Assembly: GCF_001045465.1 (NCBI RefSeq)
Contig: NZ_LFND01000001.1
Coordinates: forward strand, 1,116,001-1,180,000
Reading direction: 5' to 3'
Source: Chryseobacterium angstadtii
GTDB lineage: Bacteria; Bacteroidota; Bacteroidia; Flavobacteriales; Weeksellaceae
DNA: 64,000 nucleotides
Position numbers and translations under genes: made by a program. Under the pieces are notes generated by a model, which did no database searches, had not been told where the DNA came from, and was given only the letters and a program-made list of their open reading frames with translations. Shown piece by piece: positions 8,666 to 17,282 of the stretch. The number at the start of each line of letters is the position of its first letter. Within the stretch, counting starts at the first letter, position 1.

Positions 8666-9576
8666 TGAGTAATGTTAATATTTCTCGGGTGATAACTCAA
8701 AATCACATCCCGAAGTTCTTCTGTCTTCAGATGGGTATAGATCTCCGTGGTGGTAATACTGGAATGTCCCAGCATTTCCTGGATGTAGCGAAGGTCTGCT
8801 CCATTCTGTAACAGGTGTGTTGCAAAAGAATGTCTGAACGTATGTGGAGATATCTTTTTGCTTACGCCTGCTTTGTCCGTAAGTTCCTTGATGATCAGAA
8901 ATACGATCACCCTGGACATAGATGTTCCGCGGCTGTTAAGAAACAGCGTATCCTCATATTTTTTATTGATCTTGTTGTTTGAACGTACTTCTTTGATGTA
9001 AGTTTCCAAAAGGTCAGCAGTATAATCTGCCAAAGGAACGAAGCGGGTTTTGTTTCCTTTTCCGTTTACTTTGATATACTGTTCTTTGAAATTAATGTTC
9101 GAAATTTTAAGGTCAATAAGTTCTGAGACACGTAACCCGCATCCGTAAAGAACTTCAATGATACAATGATTTCTCTTTCCGAGGTCAGAATTTGCCTCGA
9201 TGGCTGCGATAATCTTATTGATATCAGGCAGGCTCAAGGTGTCAGGAAGATATAGTCCCAGTTTTGGTCCTTCAAGCAAAGCCGCAGGATTGTCTTCCCT
9301 GAACTCATCTTCAAGAAGAAACTTGAAGAAGGCTTTTATAGAAGAAATCCATCTTGCCTGAGATCTTTCACTGAACTTTTGTTTGGAAAGATTGAATATA
9401 TACTCCTGTAAGTTTTCGTAGCCGATAGCGTCTGGACCGACGTTTTCCAGATCCACTTCTGCATAATCTTTTAATTTCCTGATGTCCCGAATATAGGCAT
9501 CAAGGGTGTTTTCTGAAAAATTTCTTTCGAAACGAAGAAATATTTCAAAATCTTTGATCTTTTCATCCCAAGTCAT
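8662..9576 (-). CDS. xerD: Site-specific tyrosine recombinase XerD
   Basis: The 304-residue protein has the N-terminal SAM-like DNA-binding domain (about 1-90) and a C-terminal catalytic domain. The catalytic residues are visible: Arg in GLRVSEL, Lys in VNGKGNKTR, HTFRH, the second His in LGHSS, and the nucleophile Tyr in TEIYTH. Length and motifs fit XerD, which resolves chromosome dimers at dif with XerC and FtsK. No integron, phage or transposon surrounds it; it sits with a dCMP deaminase and a Nudix gene, which points to the housekeeping recombinase. No dif-like site was identified in the window. Confidence 0.88.
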   Translation of the reverse strand: MTWDEKIKDFEIFLRFERNFSENTLDAYIRDIRKLKDYAEVDLENVGPDAIGYENLQEYIFNLSKQKFSERSQARWISSIKAFFKFLLEDEFREDNPAALLEGPKLGLYLPDTLSLPDINKIIAAIEANSDLGKRNHCIIEVLYGCGLRVSELIDLKISNINFKEQYIKVNGKGNKTRFVPLADYTADLLETYIKEVRSNNKINKKYEDTLFLNSRGTSMSRVIVFLIIKELTDKAGVSKKISPHTFRHSFATHLLQNGADLRYIQEMLGHSSITTTEIYTHLKTEELRDVILSYHPRNINITQ

Positions 9577-9582
9577 TTGTGC

Positions 9583-10005
9583 TTATTTTTTTAGTTCACA
9601 GTCCGATATTTGTTCTATTTCAATGTTATGGTTCCTCAGGAACGATATCCCGTCGTCATCCGAATATTCATTAATAAACACCAATCTTGTAATTCCTGCC
9701 TGCAGAATCAGTTTGCTGCATTCTTTGCAGGGAGACAGCGTTAAATATAACGTGGCTCCTTTTGCAGACTGAGTGGAAGCGGCCAGCTTTAATATCGCAT
9801 TGGCTTCCGCATGAAGTACATACCAGTGTGTTTTCCCCTCTTCATCTTCACAGCAGTTTTCGAACCCCGAAGGAGTTCCGTTGTAACCATCTGAAATAAT
9901 CATCCTATCTTTTACGATAAGTGCTCCTACCTGTTTTCTCTTACAGTAGGATAGTTTTGCCCACTCTTGGGCCATTTTTAGATAAGCTTTGTCAAACTTA
10001 TTCAT
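9583..10005 (-). CDS. Deoxycytidylate (dCMP) deaminase family protein
   Basis: The 140-residue protein carries the zinc-dependent cytidine deaminase signature: HAEANAIL supplies the His ligand and the catalytic Glu, and PCKEC supplies the two Cys ligands. The N-terminal part (VGALIVKD, DGYNGTPSG) matches dCMP deaminases of the ComEB/DCD type, which convert dCMP to dUMP for thymidylate synthesis. It ends 6 bases before xerD begins, so the minus-strand genes dCMP deaminase, xerD and Nudix form a probable operon. Confidence 0.88.
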   Translation of the reverse strand: MNKFDKAYLKMAQEWAKLSYCKRKQVGALIVKDRMIISDGYNGTPSGFENCCEDEEGKTHWYVLHAEANAILKLAASTQSAKGATLYLTLSPCKECSKLILQAGITRLVFINEYSDDDGISFLRNHNIEIEQISDCELKK

Positions 10006-10047
10006 ACCGCAACATTAGTTTTTTCGAAATAATTTGGATTAAAAATC

Positions 10048-10815
10048 TTAGAAGCTAGGCTTTCTTTTCTCTATGAAAGCTGTAACTCCTTCTTTCTTGT
10101 CTGCCATGTCAAAAAGCTCTCCGAAATATTTGATTTCAGATTCAAAACCTTTATCCGTATCAGACAAGTTTACGGCTTGGATTGCCTTTGATATAGCCAT
10201 CGGTGAGTTGTTGGCTATGATACTCGCTAATTCTTTTGTTTTGGTTAATAATTCTTCAATAGGGTATACTTCATTTACCAATCCTATTTCCTTTGCTTTT
10301 TGAGCAGGAATCATTTTGGCAGAGAAGATCATTTCGTTGGCGATGCCTTTTCCTACAAGTTTAGGAAGTCTTTGGGTTCCTCCGTAACCGGGAATTAATC
10401 CTAGTGTTACTTCCGGAAGCCCCAGTCTGGCATTCTCTGATGCATATCTGATATGACACGCCATAGCAAGCTCTAAACCTCCTCCTAGTGCAAATCCGTT
10501 TACGGCTGCAATAACAGGTTTAGACATATTTTCAATTTTGTTGAACAGGATGTTGTGTCCGTTTCTGGCCAATTCTTCGGCTTTTTCCTGTCCAAAATCA
10601 CTGAATTCTTTTATATCAGCTCCGGCTACGAATGATTTTTCACCGCTTCCTGTAATAATGATTACTCTACAGGCTTGGTCCGCGGCAAGCTCATCCATCA
10701 CTGAGCTGATCTCTTGAATCGTTTTTGCATTTAAAGCATTTAAGCTTTGTGGTCTGTTTATAATAACGACAGCCTGGCTGCCTTCCTTTTCTAATAATAT
10801 ATTTTCGTAACTCAT
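10048..10815 (-). CDS. Enoyl-CoA hydratase/isomerase (crotonase)
   Basis: The 255-residue protein is a complete crotonase-fold enzyme. The oxyanion-hole and CoA motifs are in AGADIKEF and FALGGGLELAMACHIR, and the first catalytic Glu is in the latter. The second is in LGLPEVTLGLIPGYGGTQRL. This two-glutamate pattern fits a short-chain enoyl-CoA hydratase that adds water to trans-2-enoyl-CoA in fatty-acid or amino-acid degradation. It stands alone, without thiolase or dehydrogenase neighbours. Confidence 0.9.
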   Translation of the reverse strand: MSYENILLEKEGSQAVVIINRPQSLNALNAKTIQEISSVMDELAADQACRVIIITGSGEKSFVAGADIKEFSDFGQEKAEELARNGHNILFNKIENMSKPVIAAVNGFALGGGLELAMACHIRYASENARLGLPEVTLGLIPGYGGTQRLPKLVGKGIANEMIFSAKMIPAQKAKEIGLVNEVYPIEELLTKTKELASIIANNSPMAISKAIQAVNLSDTDKGFESEIKYFGELFDMADKKEGVTAFIEKRKPSF

Positions 10816-10865
10816 TTTTCCACTTTAAAATATTATTTTCTGCAAATTATAAATTTTTTACAAAA

Positions 10866-10897
10866 AAAAGGAAAAAATATTGATTTTTTTTCCTTTT
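10866..10897 (-). terminator. AT-rich hairpin after katA (weak terminator)
   Basis: AAAAGGAAAAAA pairs with TTTTTTCCTTTT between the catalase stop and the crotonase start. On the minus strand it would follow the catalase gene. The stem is almost all A-T, so the call is tentative. Confidence 0.4.
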
Positions 10898-10919
10898 AAT
10901 TGATTTATCTTTCAAAATA

Positions 10920-12407
10920 CTATTTCGAATGATTCATCATATTTGCATCTATATTGATATTTAGCTGAGATGCTACTTTCATGCCAAGTTCAATATTAGC
11001 CCTGAAAAAGTGACATAGCTGCCGGTTAATAATCTCATCTTTTTTTGGTCCGGATATCCCTTTCATGCTTCCTACGATGTTGCTGATTAAGTGTTCTCTA
11101 TCTTCAGCAGTCATGGATTTGGTATACAGTAAGCCGGGTTGGGTGTAATGGTCATCGTCATTTTCATTCCTGTTGTAGCTCGCCACATGGGCGCTGTCCA
11201 GTTCGTATTCATACCCTTTGTAAGCCGGGTCCGGTTTAATATCATCAAAGCTGTTTGGGTAATAATTCGGCTTGTCCTGATATTCACTGGAATCTGCCAT
11301 AAAGCCATCTCTCTGATAGTTGTTGACTGCAAATGGACATCTGTTTACTTCCAGCTGATGAGCATTCACCCCAACTCTGTATCGGTGAGCATCCGGATAA
11401 GAGAACAGTCTTCCCTGAAGCATTTTATCCGGAGAAAAGCTGATTCCGTTGATCAGATTGCTTGGAGAGAACGTAGATTGTTCAACATGAGCAAAATAAT
11501 TGACTGGAATTTCGTTCAGTTCCATTTCTCCCACTTCAATCAATGGAAAGTCATCATGGAACCACACTTTTGTAATGTCAAAAGGATTCCATCTGAAAGC
11601 TTTGGCTTGTTCCTCAGTCATTACCTGGATATACATCGTCCATTTTGGAAAATCTCCGTTTTCAATGGCATTGCAAAGATCTTCCTGAGCAAAATCCGGA
11701 TTCTCTCCCGCCATTTTTGCCGCTTCAGCATCCGTAAAGTTTTTAATTCCCTGCTTTGTTTTGAAATGGAATTTTACCCATACTCTTTCATTTTTATCAT
11801 TGATCATGGCAAAAGTATGAGACCCGAATCCATGCATATGTCTGTATCCGTGAGGTGTTCCTCTATCGGACATCAAAATAAGAACCTGGTGAAGAGATTC
11901 AGGGTTCAGGCTCCAGAAATCCCACATCATGGCTGCACTTTTCAAATTGGTTTTCGGAACCCTTTTCTGGGTATGAATAAAGTCCGGGAATTTTTTGGCA
12001 TCCTTGATGAAAAATATCGGAGTATTGTTTCCTACCAGATCCCAGTTTCCTTCTTCCGTATAAAATTTTAAAGCAAAACCTCTTGGATCTCTTGCCGTGT
12101 CCGCACTTCCTTTTTCTCCTCCTACGGTAGAAAAGCGGGCAAACATTCTGCATGAGTTTCCTACTTTTGAAAATAATCCGGCTTTGGTATACTGGCTGAT
12201 GTCATGGGTAACGGTAAATGTTCCATAAGCACCGCTTCCTTTAGCGTGTACAATTCTTTCAGGGATTCTTTCCCTAACAAAGTGCGCAAGATTTTCCTGA
12301 AGGATAAAATCCTGTAGCAGCACAGGGCCTCTTGGTCCTACGGTTTGTGAGTCCTGATGCTCAAAATAAGGAGCGCCATTGCTCAGCGTTAATTTTTTAG
12401 AATCCAT
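10920..12407 (-). CDS. katA: Catalase (clade 3, KatA-type)
   Basis: I start at the ATG at 12407, since MDSKKLTLSNGAP is the usual catalase opening. Upstream in-frame codons would add 61 residues of non-catalase text. The 495-residue length fits a small-subunit haem catalase, which splits hydrogen peroxide to water and oxygen in the cytoplasm. Visible motifs include the distal His region (RIVHAKGSGAYGTF), the Asn region (NNTPIFFIKD) and the proximal haem Tyr in RLFSYPDAHRYR. The gene is divergent from an OxyR-like regulator with a 132-base shared gap containing -7 elements in both directions, which strongly suggests peroxide-dependent control. Confidence 0.95.
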   Translation of the reverse strand: MDSKKLTLSNGAPYFEHQDSQTVGPRGPVLLQDFILQENLAHFVRERIPERIVHAKGSGAYGTFTVTHDISQYTKAGLFSKVGNSCRMFARFSTVGGEKGSADTARDPRGFALKFYTEEGNWDLVGNNTPIFFIKDAKKFPDFIHTQKRVPKTNLKSAAMMWDFWSLNPESLHQVLILMSDRGTPHGYRHMHGFGSHTFAMINDKNERVWVKFHFKTKQGIKNFTDAEAAKMAGENPDFAQEDLCNAIENGDFPKWTMYIQVMTEEQAKAFRWNPFDITKVWFHDDFPLIEVGEMELNEIPVNYFAHVEQSTFSPSNLINGISFSPDKMLQGRLFSYPDAHRYRVGVNAHQLEVNRCPFAVNNYQRDGFMADSSEYQDKPNYYPNSFDDIKPDPAYKGYEYELDSAHVASYNRNENDDDHYTQPGLLYTKSMTAEDREHLISNIVGSMKGISGPKKDEIINRQLCHFFRANIELGMKVASQLNINIDANMMNHSK

Positions 12408-12469
12408 ATAGTTATGATTTGTTTGGTTGATTTCCCTTGTAAACTGTCTTATGCAGACGTATGAATTAT

Positions 12470-12477
12470 CAAATTTA
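12470..12477 (-). promoter_or_regulatory. Candidate katA -7 element
   Basis: The minus strand reads TAAATTTG here, matching TAnnTTTG, about 63 bases before the catalase ATG. A TTG lies upstream, but spacing is not ideal for either candidate. Confidence 0.5.
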
Positions 12478-12486
12478 CTTGAATTT

Positions 12487-12519
12487 TTGATTACAAATAG
12501 CAAAAACATTTTATCTTTG
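12487..12519 (+). promoter_or_regulatory. Candidate oxyR promoter (-33 TTG, -7 TATCTTTG)
   Basis: TTG at 12487-12489 is followed after 22 bases by TATCTTTG at 12512-12519, a match to the Bacteroidota promoter form. The ATG of the regulator is 20 bases further on. It overlaps the divergent katA promoter region, so one bound OxyR could affect both. Confidence 0.6.
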
Positions 12520-12539
12520 TAATAGATAATATTAATCAG

Positions 12540-13490
12540 ATGAACATTCAGCAACTGGAGTATCTTATCGCTGTAGATAAGTACAAACATTTTGGTAAAG
12601 CGGCTCAGGCGTGCTTTATTACGCAGCCCACGTTAAGTGCGATGATACAAAAATTTGAGGATGAACTGGATGTGAAGGTGTTCGACAGAACTACACACCC
12701 GATCCGTACTACAGATGTGGGGCTTCAAATCATTGATCAGGCTAAGGTAATTATAGAATCTGTCAATGAGCTGAAAAATAAGGCTAATCTTTTGAATAAT
12801 ATTTTGGGCGGAACAATCAATTTAGGGATTATTCCTACCGTTTCTTCTTTCATTTTACCAACGGAAATCTTTAAATTTTTGGAAGAGAATCCTAAAATTC
12901 AGATGAACGTAAAAGAAATGACCACGGATAATATCATCAAAGCTTTAAAAGCGGGTGAGCTGGATGCGGGAATCATTTCAACGCCTTATGATACGGCGGA
13001 CGAGTTTTATCAGGATTTCCTTTTCAATGAAGAACTGATGATCTACAGCTCCAATACGGAAGCCAATAAAAAGAACTCCTATATCATTCCTGAAGAGCTT
13101 AATGTTGAAAAAGTATGGCTTCTGGAAGAAGGAAACTGTTTGAGAAATCAGTTTGAGAATATCTGCCACCTGAAAGAAAATACACTGAAGCCAAAAAACC
13201 TGGATTTCCTGGCTTCCAATATTCAGACTTTGGTACATATGGTAGATAAGGTAGGAGGAATCAGCATTCTGCCGGAATTGGCATTGAGCCAGCTTTCTGA
13301 AGATCAGAAGGAGAATGTATTCAGATTCAAAAAACCTTTCCCTTACAGAGAAATTAAAATCATTTATTATAAGCCTACCTTCAAGCAGAAAATTATAGAT
13401 GAATTATCCCATTCTATAAAAAGTTCTTTAGAGCTGAAGCTTAATTACCACATCAATCCTAAGGAATTTGTGAGCATTAAGCCGCAATGA
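12540..13490 (+). CDS. oxyR: OxyR-type LysR peroxide sensor-regulator
   Basis: The 316-residue protein has a LysR winged helix-turn-helix at about 1-60 (FGKAAQACFITQPTLSAMIQ) and a periplasmic-binding-protein-like effector domain. Two cysteines, C200 and C209, sit in GNCLRNQFENIC with eight residues between them. This is the same context and spacing as the redox pair of E. coli OxyR (C199 and C208), which form a disulfide on peroxide exposure. It is divergent from katA, the classic target. Together the residues and the context make an OxyR assignment firm. Confidence 0.92.
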   Translation: MNIQQLEYLIAVDKYKHFGKAAQACFITQPTLSAMIQKFEDELDVKVFDRTTHPIRTTDVGLQIIDQAKVIIESVNELKNKANLLNNILGGTINLGIIPTVSSFILPTEIFKFLEENPKIQMNVKEMTTDNIIKALKAGELDAGIISTPYDTADEFYQDFLFNEELMIYSSNTEANKKNSYIIPEELNVEKVWLLEEGNCLRNQFENICHLKENTLKPKNLDFLASNIQTLVHMVDKVGGISILPELALSQLSEDQKENVFRFKKPFPYREIKIIYYKPTFKQKIIDELSHSIKSSLELKLNYHINPKEFVSIKPQ

Positions 13491-13557
13491 ACGAAGAAGG
13501 CAGCAAAGTGATATAAATCATTAATTTTAAGAATTTTATAATTTATAAGCGAAATTT

Positions 13558-13588
13558 TTGAGTATTAAAAAAATACTCCTTAAATTTG
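13558..13588 (+). promoter_or_regulatory. Candidate metK promoter
   Basis: TTG at 13558-13560 is separated by 20 bases from TAAATTTG at 13581-13588, an excellent fit to the Bacteroidota -33/-7 promoter. Transcription would begin around 13592-13595, just upstream of the riboswitch-like element. Confidence 0.65.
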
Positions 13589-13599
13589 CAGACGTTTAT

Positions 13600-13655
13600 A
13601 AACGAGGAAAAATTTGACCTGATTGCAACCTCTCTAAAAAAATGCTAAAACAGTA
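13600..13655 (+). promoter_or_regulatory. SAM-II-type riboswitch upstream of metK
   Basis: Stem P1 forms between GAGG (13604-13607) and CCTC (13629-13632). The P1 loop ends in TTGCAA directly before the 3' strand, as in known SAM-II (SAM_alpha) RNAs. The tail after P1 reads AAATGCTAAAACAG. Loop bases CTG (13619-13621) and TTGC (13623-13626) can pair with tail bases CAG (13651-13653) and GC plus AA (13644-13649), giving the H-type pseudoknot of SAM-II. The gene behind it makes SAM, the expected ligand. A candidate promoter ends just upstream. The metK ATG is about 70 bases further on, and no intrinsic terminator follows, so control is more likely at translation. Confidence 0.8.
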
Positions 13656-13722
13656 TTCTTTTTCTGGGCAATTTATTCTTATTTTTCTTCACTTATTTTA
13701 ATCTAAAAAAACAAAGAATAAT

Positions 13723-15003
13723 ATGTCTTATCTATTTACATCTGAATCCGTTTCAGAAGGACATCCGGATAAAATTGCCGATCAGATTTCCGATGCACTA
13801 ATCGACCATTTCTTAGCATACGATAAAAATTCAAAAGTAGCGTGTGAAACTTTGGTAACTACCGGACAGGTTGTACTTGCCGGAGAAGTAAAGTCCGATG
13901 CTTACCTTGATGTTCAGACCATTGCAAGAGACGTGATCAACGGAATTGGCTATACCAAAGGAGAATATATGTTCAACGGTGATTCTTGCGGGGTAATCTC
14001 TGCGATTCATGAGCAGTCTCCGGATATCAATCAGGGAGTGGACAGAGCTGTAAACGACGAATCTTTCGAAGCGAAGGCTAACGCACAGGGTGCCGGTGAC
14101 CAGGGAATGATGTTTGGATATGCAACCAACGAGACGGCTAATTATATGCCTCTTGCTTTGGATCTTGCCCACACGATCCTTAAAGAACTTTCTGTATTGA
14201 GAAGAGATGGAAGCGAAATTGCTTACCTTCGTCCGGATGCGAAAAGCCAGGTAACGATTGAGTATTCTGATGACCACAAGCCGGTAAGAATTGACTCTAT
14301 CGTTGTATCTACACAGCATGATGACTTCGGAACTGAAGAAGAGATGCTGAACAAAATTCGTGAAGACATCAAAAATATTCTGGTTCCTAGAGTAATTGCT
14401 CAGCAGACTGAAGAAATCAAAGCGTTATTCAACGATCAGATCAAATACCACATCAACCCTACTGGGAAGTTTGTAATCGGTGGTCCTCACGGAGATACAG
14501 GTCTTACGGGAAGAAAAATTATTGTAGATACTTACGGAGGAAAAGGAGCTCACGGTGGTGGTGCTTTCTCAGGAAAAGATCCTTCTAAAGTAGACAGAAG
14601 TGCTGCGTATGCTACAAGACATATCGCCAAGAACTTAGTAGCTGCAGGAGTAGCAGACGAGGTTTTGGTACAGGTTTCTTACGCTATTGGTGTTGCTGAG
14701 CCTTGCGGTTTATACATCAATACTTACGGAACTTCAAAAGTGGCTCTTAACGACGGGGAAATTGCTAAGAAAGTTTCTACGATTTTCGATTTGAGACCTT
14801 ATGCTATCGAGCAGAACCTGAAATTAAGAAACCCTATCTATCTGGAGACGGCTTCTTACGGGCACATGGGGAAAGAACACTATACCGCTGACAAAACATT
14901 TAATAAAGGTCAGAAAAATGAAATTACCCTTACAGGTCTTGAGTTCTTTACCTGGGAAAAACTAGACAAAGTAGACGAAATTAAAGCCGCTTTCGGTATT
15001 TAA
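13723..15003 (+). CDS. metK: S-adenosylmethionine synthetase
   Basis: The 426-residue protein makes S-adenosylmethionine from methionine and ATP. It has the family signatures [15 protein letters not shown] near the N-terminus, [12 protein letters not shown] in the middle (the methionine-binding hexapeptide GAGDQG) and [19 protein letters not shown] (the P-loop-like segment). It is somewhat longer than the roughly 385-residue E. coli enzyme, as is usual in Flavobacteriia. The leader contains a SAM-II-type element, pointing to feedback control by its product. A terminator follows at 15029. Confidence 0.97.
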   Translation: MSYLFTSESVSEGHPDKIADQISDALIDHFLAYDKNSKVACETLVTTGQVVLAGEVKSDAYLDVQTIARDVINGIGYTKGEYMFNGDSCGVISAIHEQSPDINQGVDRAVNDESFEAKANAQGAGDQGMMFGYATNETANYMPLALDLAHTILKELSVLRRDGSEIAYLRPDAKSQVTIEYSDDHKPVRIDSIVVSTQHDDFGTEEEMLNKIREDIKNILVPRVIAQQTEEIKALFNDQIKYHINPTGKFVIGGPHGDTGLTGRKIIVDTYGGKGAHGGGAFSGKDPSKVDRSAAYATRHIAKNLVAAGVADEVLVQVSYAIGVAEPCGLYINTYGTSKVALNDGEIAKKVSTIFDLRPYAIEQNLKLRNPIYLETASYGHMGKEHYTADKTFNKGQKNEITLTGLEFFTWEKLDKVDEIKAAFGI

Positions 15004-15028
15004 TTCTTCTGCGGAAATAATAAAATGG

Positions 15029-15062
15029 ACTGCTTTATCTTTGGATAAGGCAGTTTTTTTTA
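15029..15062 (+). terminator. Rho-independent terminator of metK
   Basis: ACTGCTTTATC pairs with GATAAGGCAGT (one G-U pair) across a TTTG loop and runs straight into a T tract. Confidence 0.88.
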
Positions 15063-15087
15063 ATTTTACACCTTAAATAATTTAGAG

Positions 15088-15579
15088 ATGATGAATTTTA
15101 GATCAGCAGTCACTGTACTTTTTATCTTTTTCCTGAGCATAGCGGCTAAGGCGCAGTACACCATGCACAAAATGGTGAGTGTAGGATATACCTACCAGAA
15201 TCAGAGCTTTGGAGAGGTAGGAGGGAAGTTGCTTTTCCTGAAGAATGACGATGTGATCTACAGGCTTGGAGGATCTGCTTTAATGGGATCTGCCGGCTCT
15301 AAATTTGCCATCATGCCCAAACTGCAGGCAGATGTCATGCTGAATTTTGAAAAAAATGTAGATTTTTACCATGCTTATTATCTTTTATTAGGTGCTGAAG
15401 GAACCAATAAGTATATTGCTCCCAAAGTAGGAGTTACTCTTTTTGGTCTTTTAGACCTTACGGGAGGTTATGCTTTTCCCATTGGAGATGCCCGTCTGAA
15501 CGGAAAGGAACTGAAAGGTTTAAATGTTAATTTAACATTAAATATCCCTACCGTATTTATTCATGATATGTTTAAATGA
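15088..15579 (+). CDS. Exported protein of unknown function
   Basis: The 163-residue protein has a clear signal peptide ending AAKA, then Q. The mature part alternates aromatic and small residues in short strands (VSVGYTYQNQSFG, VGVTLFGLLDLTGGYAFPIG), which suggests a small beta-barrel or beta-sandwich in the outer membrane or periplasm. I do not recognise a family. Two adjacent ATG codons (15088 and 15091) could each be the start. It stands alone between the metK terminator and the sigma factor gene. Confidence 0.65.
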   Translation: MMNFRSAVTVLFIFFLSIAAKAQYTMHKMVSVGYTYQNQSFGEVGGKLLFLKNDDVIYRLGGSALMGSAGSKFAIMPKLQADVMLNFEKNVDFYHAYYLLLGAEGTNKYIAPKVGVTLFGLLDLTGGYAFPIGDARLNGKELKGLNVNLTLNIPTVFIHDMFK

Positions 15580-15777
15580 TTTTTTTTATATTTTTCTCGT
15601 AAAAATTTAATAAAAGGTTAACAGTTATTAAAAAATTATTATATTTACACCCATAATAATTGTACCGCCTATTGATTTTACTTTACTCTAAAGAACTGTT
15701 TTGTATTTACAGCTAGGGCCAGATAAAATATCTGGAGAATTGCTGGTCTGCAAATTTTTTTATTATTGAGAAGAGTT

Positions 15778-16368
15778 ATGAAATCAAAAACGGACAGCCT
15801 ACTAATTTCCCTTTACCAAAAAGGAGACGAAGAAGCCCTATCGGCTCTTATTCATCGTCATCAGAGAGAACTGTTTACATTCATTTTTTACAAAATTAAT
15901 GATGAAGACCTTGCCAACGATGTTTTCCAGGATACCTTTGTGAAAATCATCCTGATGCTGAAAGAAGGACGGTATAACGAAGAAGGCAAATTTATTCTTT
16001 GGGCCAAGAGAATTGCACACAACCTTATCATCGATCATTTCAGACTGAAATCGAAAAACGTAAAAGTTTCTGAAACCACTTTTGAAACAGACGAGTATTC
16101 TATTTTTGATCTGATCAGAGAGCCTTCTGAAAATATTGAAGATCAGCTGGTAAGCCTTCAGATCCAGGAAGATCTTTTGAAAATGCTTCAGTTTCTGCCA
16201 CAGAACCAGCAGGAAGTCATTAAACTAAGATTTTTTGACGGGCTGAGCTTCAAGGAAATTGCAGATCATACCAATATGAGCATCAATACCACCCTGGGAA
16301 GAGTGCGTTATGCGCTCATTAACCTGAGAAAAATCATGGACGAAAATAATATTGTATTGACACGGTAG
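15778..16368 (+). CDS. ECF-type RNA polymerase sigma factor
   Basis: The ATG at 15778 is chosen over an in-frame TTG 12 bases upstream, since MKSKTDSLL is a typical start for the family. The 196-residue protein has sigma region 2 (NDVFQDTFVKII and the following Trp-Ala-Lys helix) and region 4 with its helix-turn-helix (FDGLSFKEIADHTNMSINTTLGRVR). It would direct RNA polymerase to a small regulon. No anti-sigma factor with a FecR or zinc-binding domain lies nearby; instead a 44-codon ORF follows after 47 bases. Confidence 0.88.
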   Translation: MKSKTDSLLISLYQKGDEEALSALIHRHQRELFTFIFYKINDEDLANDVFQDTFVKIILMLKEGRYNEEGKFILWAKRIAHNLIIDHFRLKSKNVKVSETTFETDEYSIFDLIREPSENIEDQLVSLQIQEDLLKMLQFLPQNQQEVIKLRFFDGLSFKEIADHTNMSINTTLGRVRYALINLRKIMDENNIVLTR

Positions 16369-16415
16369 GATAATAAATTCAAAAAATTCACGTTTAAAGG
16401 AAAACATACTAGCCT

Positions 16416-16550
16416 ATGAAAAAAAATGATTCCTTAAAAGTGAAAACTTTGAAACCTAAGAAACAAACAATTGATTTTTTACTGAATTTCTCAAAAAGTG
16501 TTGAAGTTGTAAAGACTAAAAGCAAGAATTTCCCGATTTCCAAAAATTAA
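16416..16550 (+). CDS. 44-residue basic micro-protein downstream of the ECF sigma factor
   Basis: ATG at 16416 opens 44 codons closed by TAA at 16548. The product is Lys-rich and starts MKKNDSLKVK. A central amphipathic stretch, TIDFLLNFSKSVEVV, could form a short helix. It has no signal peptide or membrane segment. AAAGGAAA occurs about 15 bases before the ATG. It lies between the sigma factor and the YjjG gene on the same strand. A function such as a small sigma-factor partner is only a guess from position; the ORF could also be spurious. Confidence 0.5.
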   Translation: MKKNDSLKVKTLKPKKQTIDFLLNFSKSVEVVKTKSKNFPISKN

Positions 16551-16570
16551 AAAGAGTAATTTTGTGCTGT

Positions 16571-17266
16571 ATGAAAATTCAGCACATTTTTTTTGATCTG
16601 GACAATACGCTCTGGGATCATCGTAAGAACGCCTATCTTACCATAAAAGACCTTTTTGAAAAGCAGGAAATTACCTTACATTATAACATCGACTTTGAAA
16701 GCTTCCATACGGTTTACCATGAGATCAATGAAAGGCTCTGGGAGCAGATCCGTGATGGCCTTATTGATAAAGAGTATCTGAGAAAGCATCGTTTCTATGA
16801 TACTTTTAAACATTTTGGAGTAGATGATGAAGAACTTTCCCAGTATTTTGAAGAACATTTTCTGGATAAAATCCTTAACCACAACGAGCTGGTAGAAGGA
16901 GCGGAATACATTCTGGAATATCTGAAATCCAAACACTACACGCTGCACGTGATTTCCAACGGATTCCAGGAAGTTACGGAAAGAAAATGCATCTTATCCG
17001 GTATTGACAAGTATTTTAAAACCATTACCAGCGCAGATTCTGTAGGAGTGAGAAAACCCAATCCAAAAATCTTTGAATATTCATTAGGGCTTGCAGAAGC
17101 TCATAAGGAAGAAAGTATCCTGATTGGTGACGACTGGATTGCAGATGTGGTAGGTTCCCAAAATTTTGGACTGGATGTCATCTTCTTCGATGTTTATAAG
17201 GAAAACAGACAGGAAGAAGGATTGAAAGTCATTACCCATCTTTTACAGATCAAAGAATACCTATAA
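16571..17266 (+). CDS. yjjG: YjjG-family HAD pyrimidine nucleotidase
   Basis: The 231-residue protein is a haloacid dehalogenase-superfamily phosphatase. Motif I is FFDLDNTLWDH near residues 7-17, motif II is ISNG, and motif IV is GDDWIADV. The N-terminal text and C1-type helical cap match YjjG, a 5'-nucleotidase that removes non-canonical pyrimidine nucleotides. I prefer the ATG at 16571 over an in-frame TTG 9 bases upstream. The Bacteroidota -7-like TAATTTTG at 16557-16564 lies almost on the start, so it may be chance or mark a nearly leaderless transcript. Confidence 0.85.
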   Translation: MKIQHIFFDLDNTLWDHRKNAYLTIKDLFEKQEITLHYNIDFESFHTVYHEINERLWEQIRDGLIDKEYLRKHRFYDTFKHFGVDDEELSQYFEEHFLDKILNHNELVEGAEYILEYLKSKHYTLHVISNGFQEVTERKCILSGIDKYFKTITSADSVGVRKPNPKIFEYSLGLAEAHKEESILIGDDWIADVVGSQNFGLDVIFFDVYKENRQEEGLKVITHLLQIKEYL

Positions 17267-17282
17267 AATATTCTTACTACCC

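Noticed and set aside
8662..9576. xerD-like recombinase as part of an integrative element
   Set aside because: No attachment repeats, excisionase or cargo genes flank it; neighbours are housekeeping genes, so it is taken as chromosomal XerD.
11139..12071. A 310-codon plus-strand ORF opposite the catalase gene
   Set aside because: It is antisense to a clearly conserved catalase and its translation has no family features.
13831..14319. A 162-codon minus-strand ORF inside metK
   Set aside because: Shadow of a highly conserved gene with no independent evidence.
16557..16564. TAATTTTG as a promoter for yjjG
   Set aside because: It is so close to the ATG that transcription would begin at or within the start codon, and no -33 box is in place; recorded only as a possibility in the gene entry.
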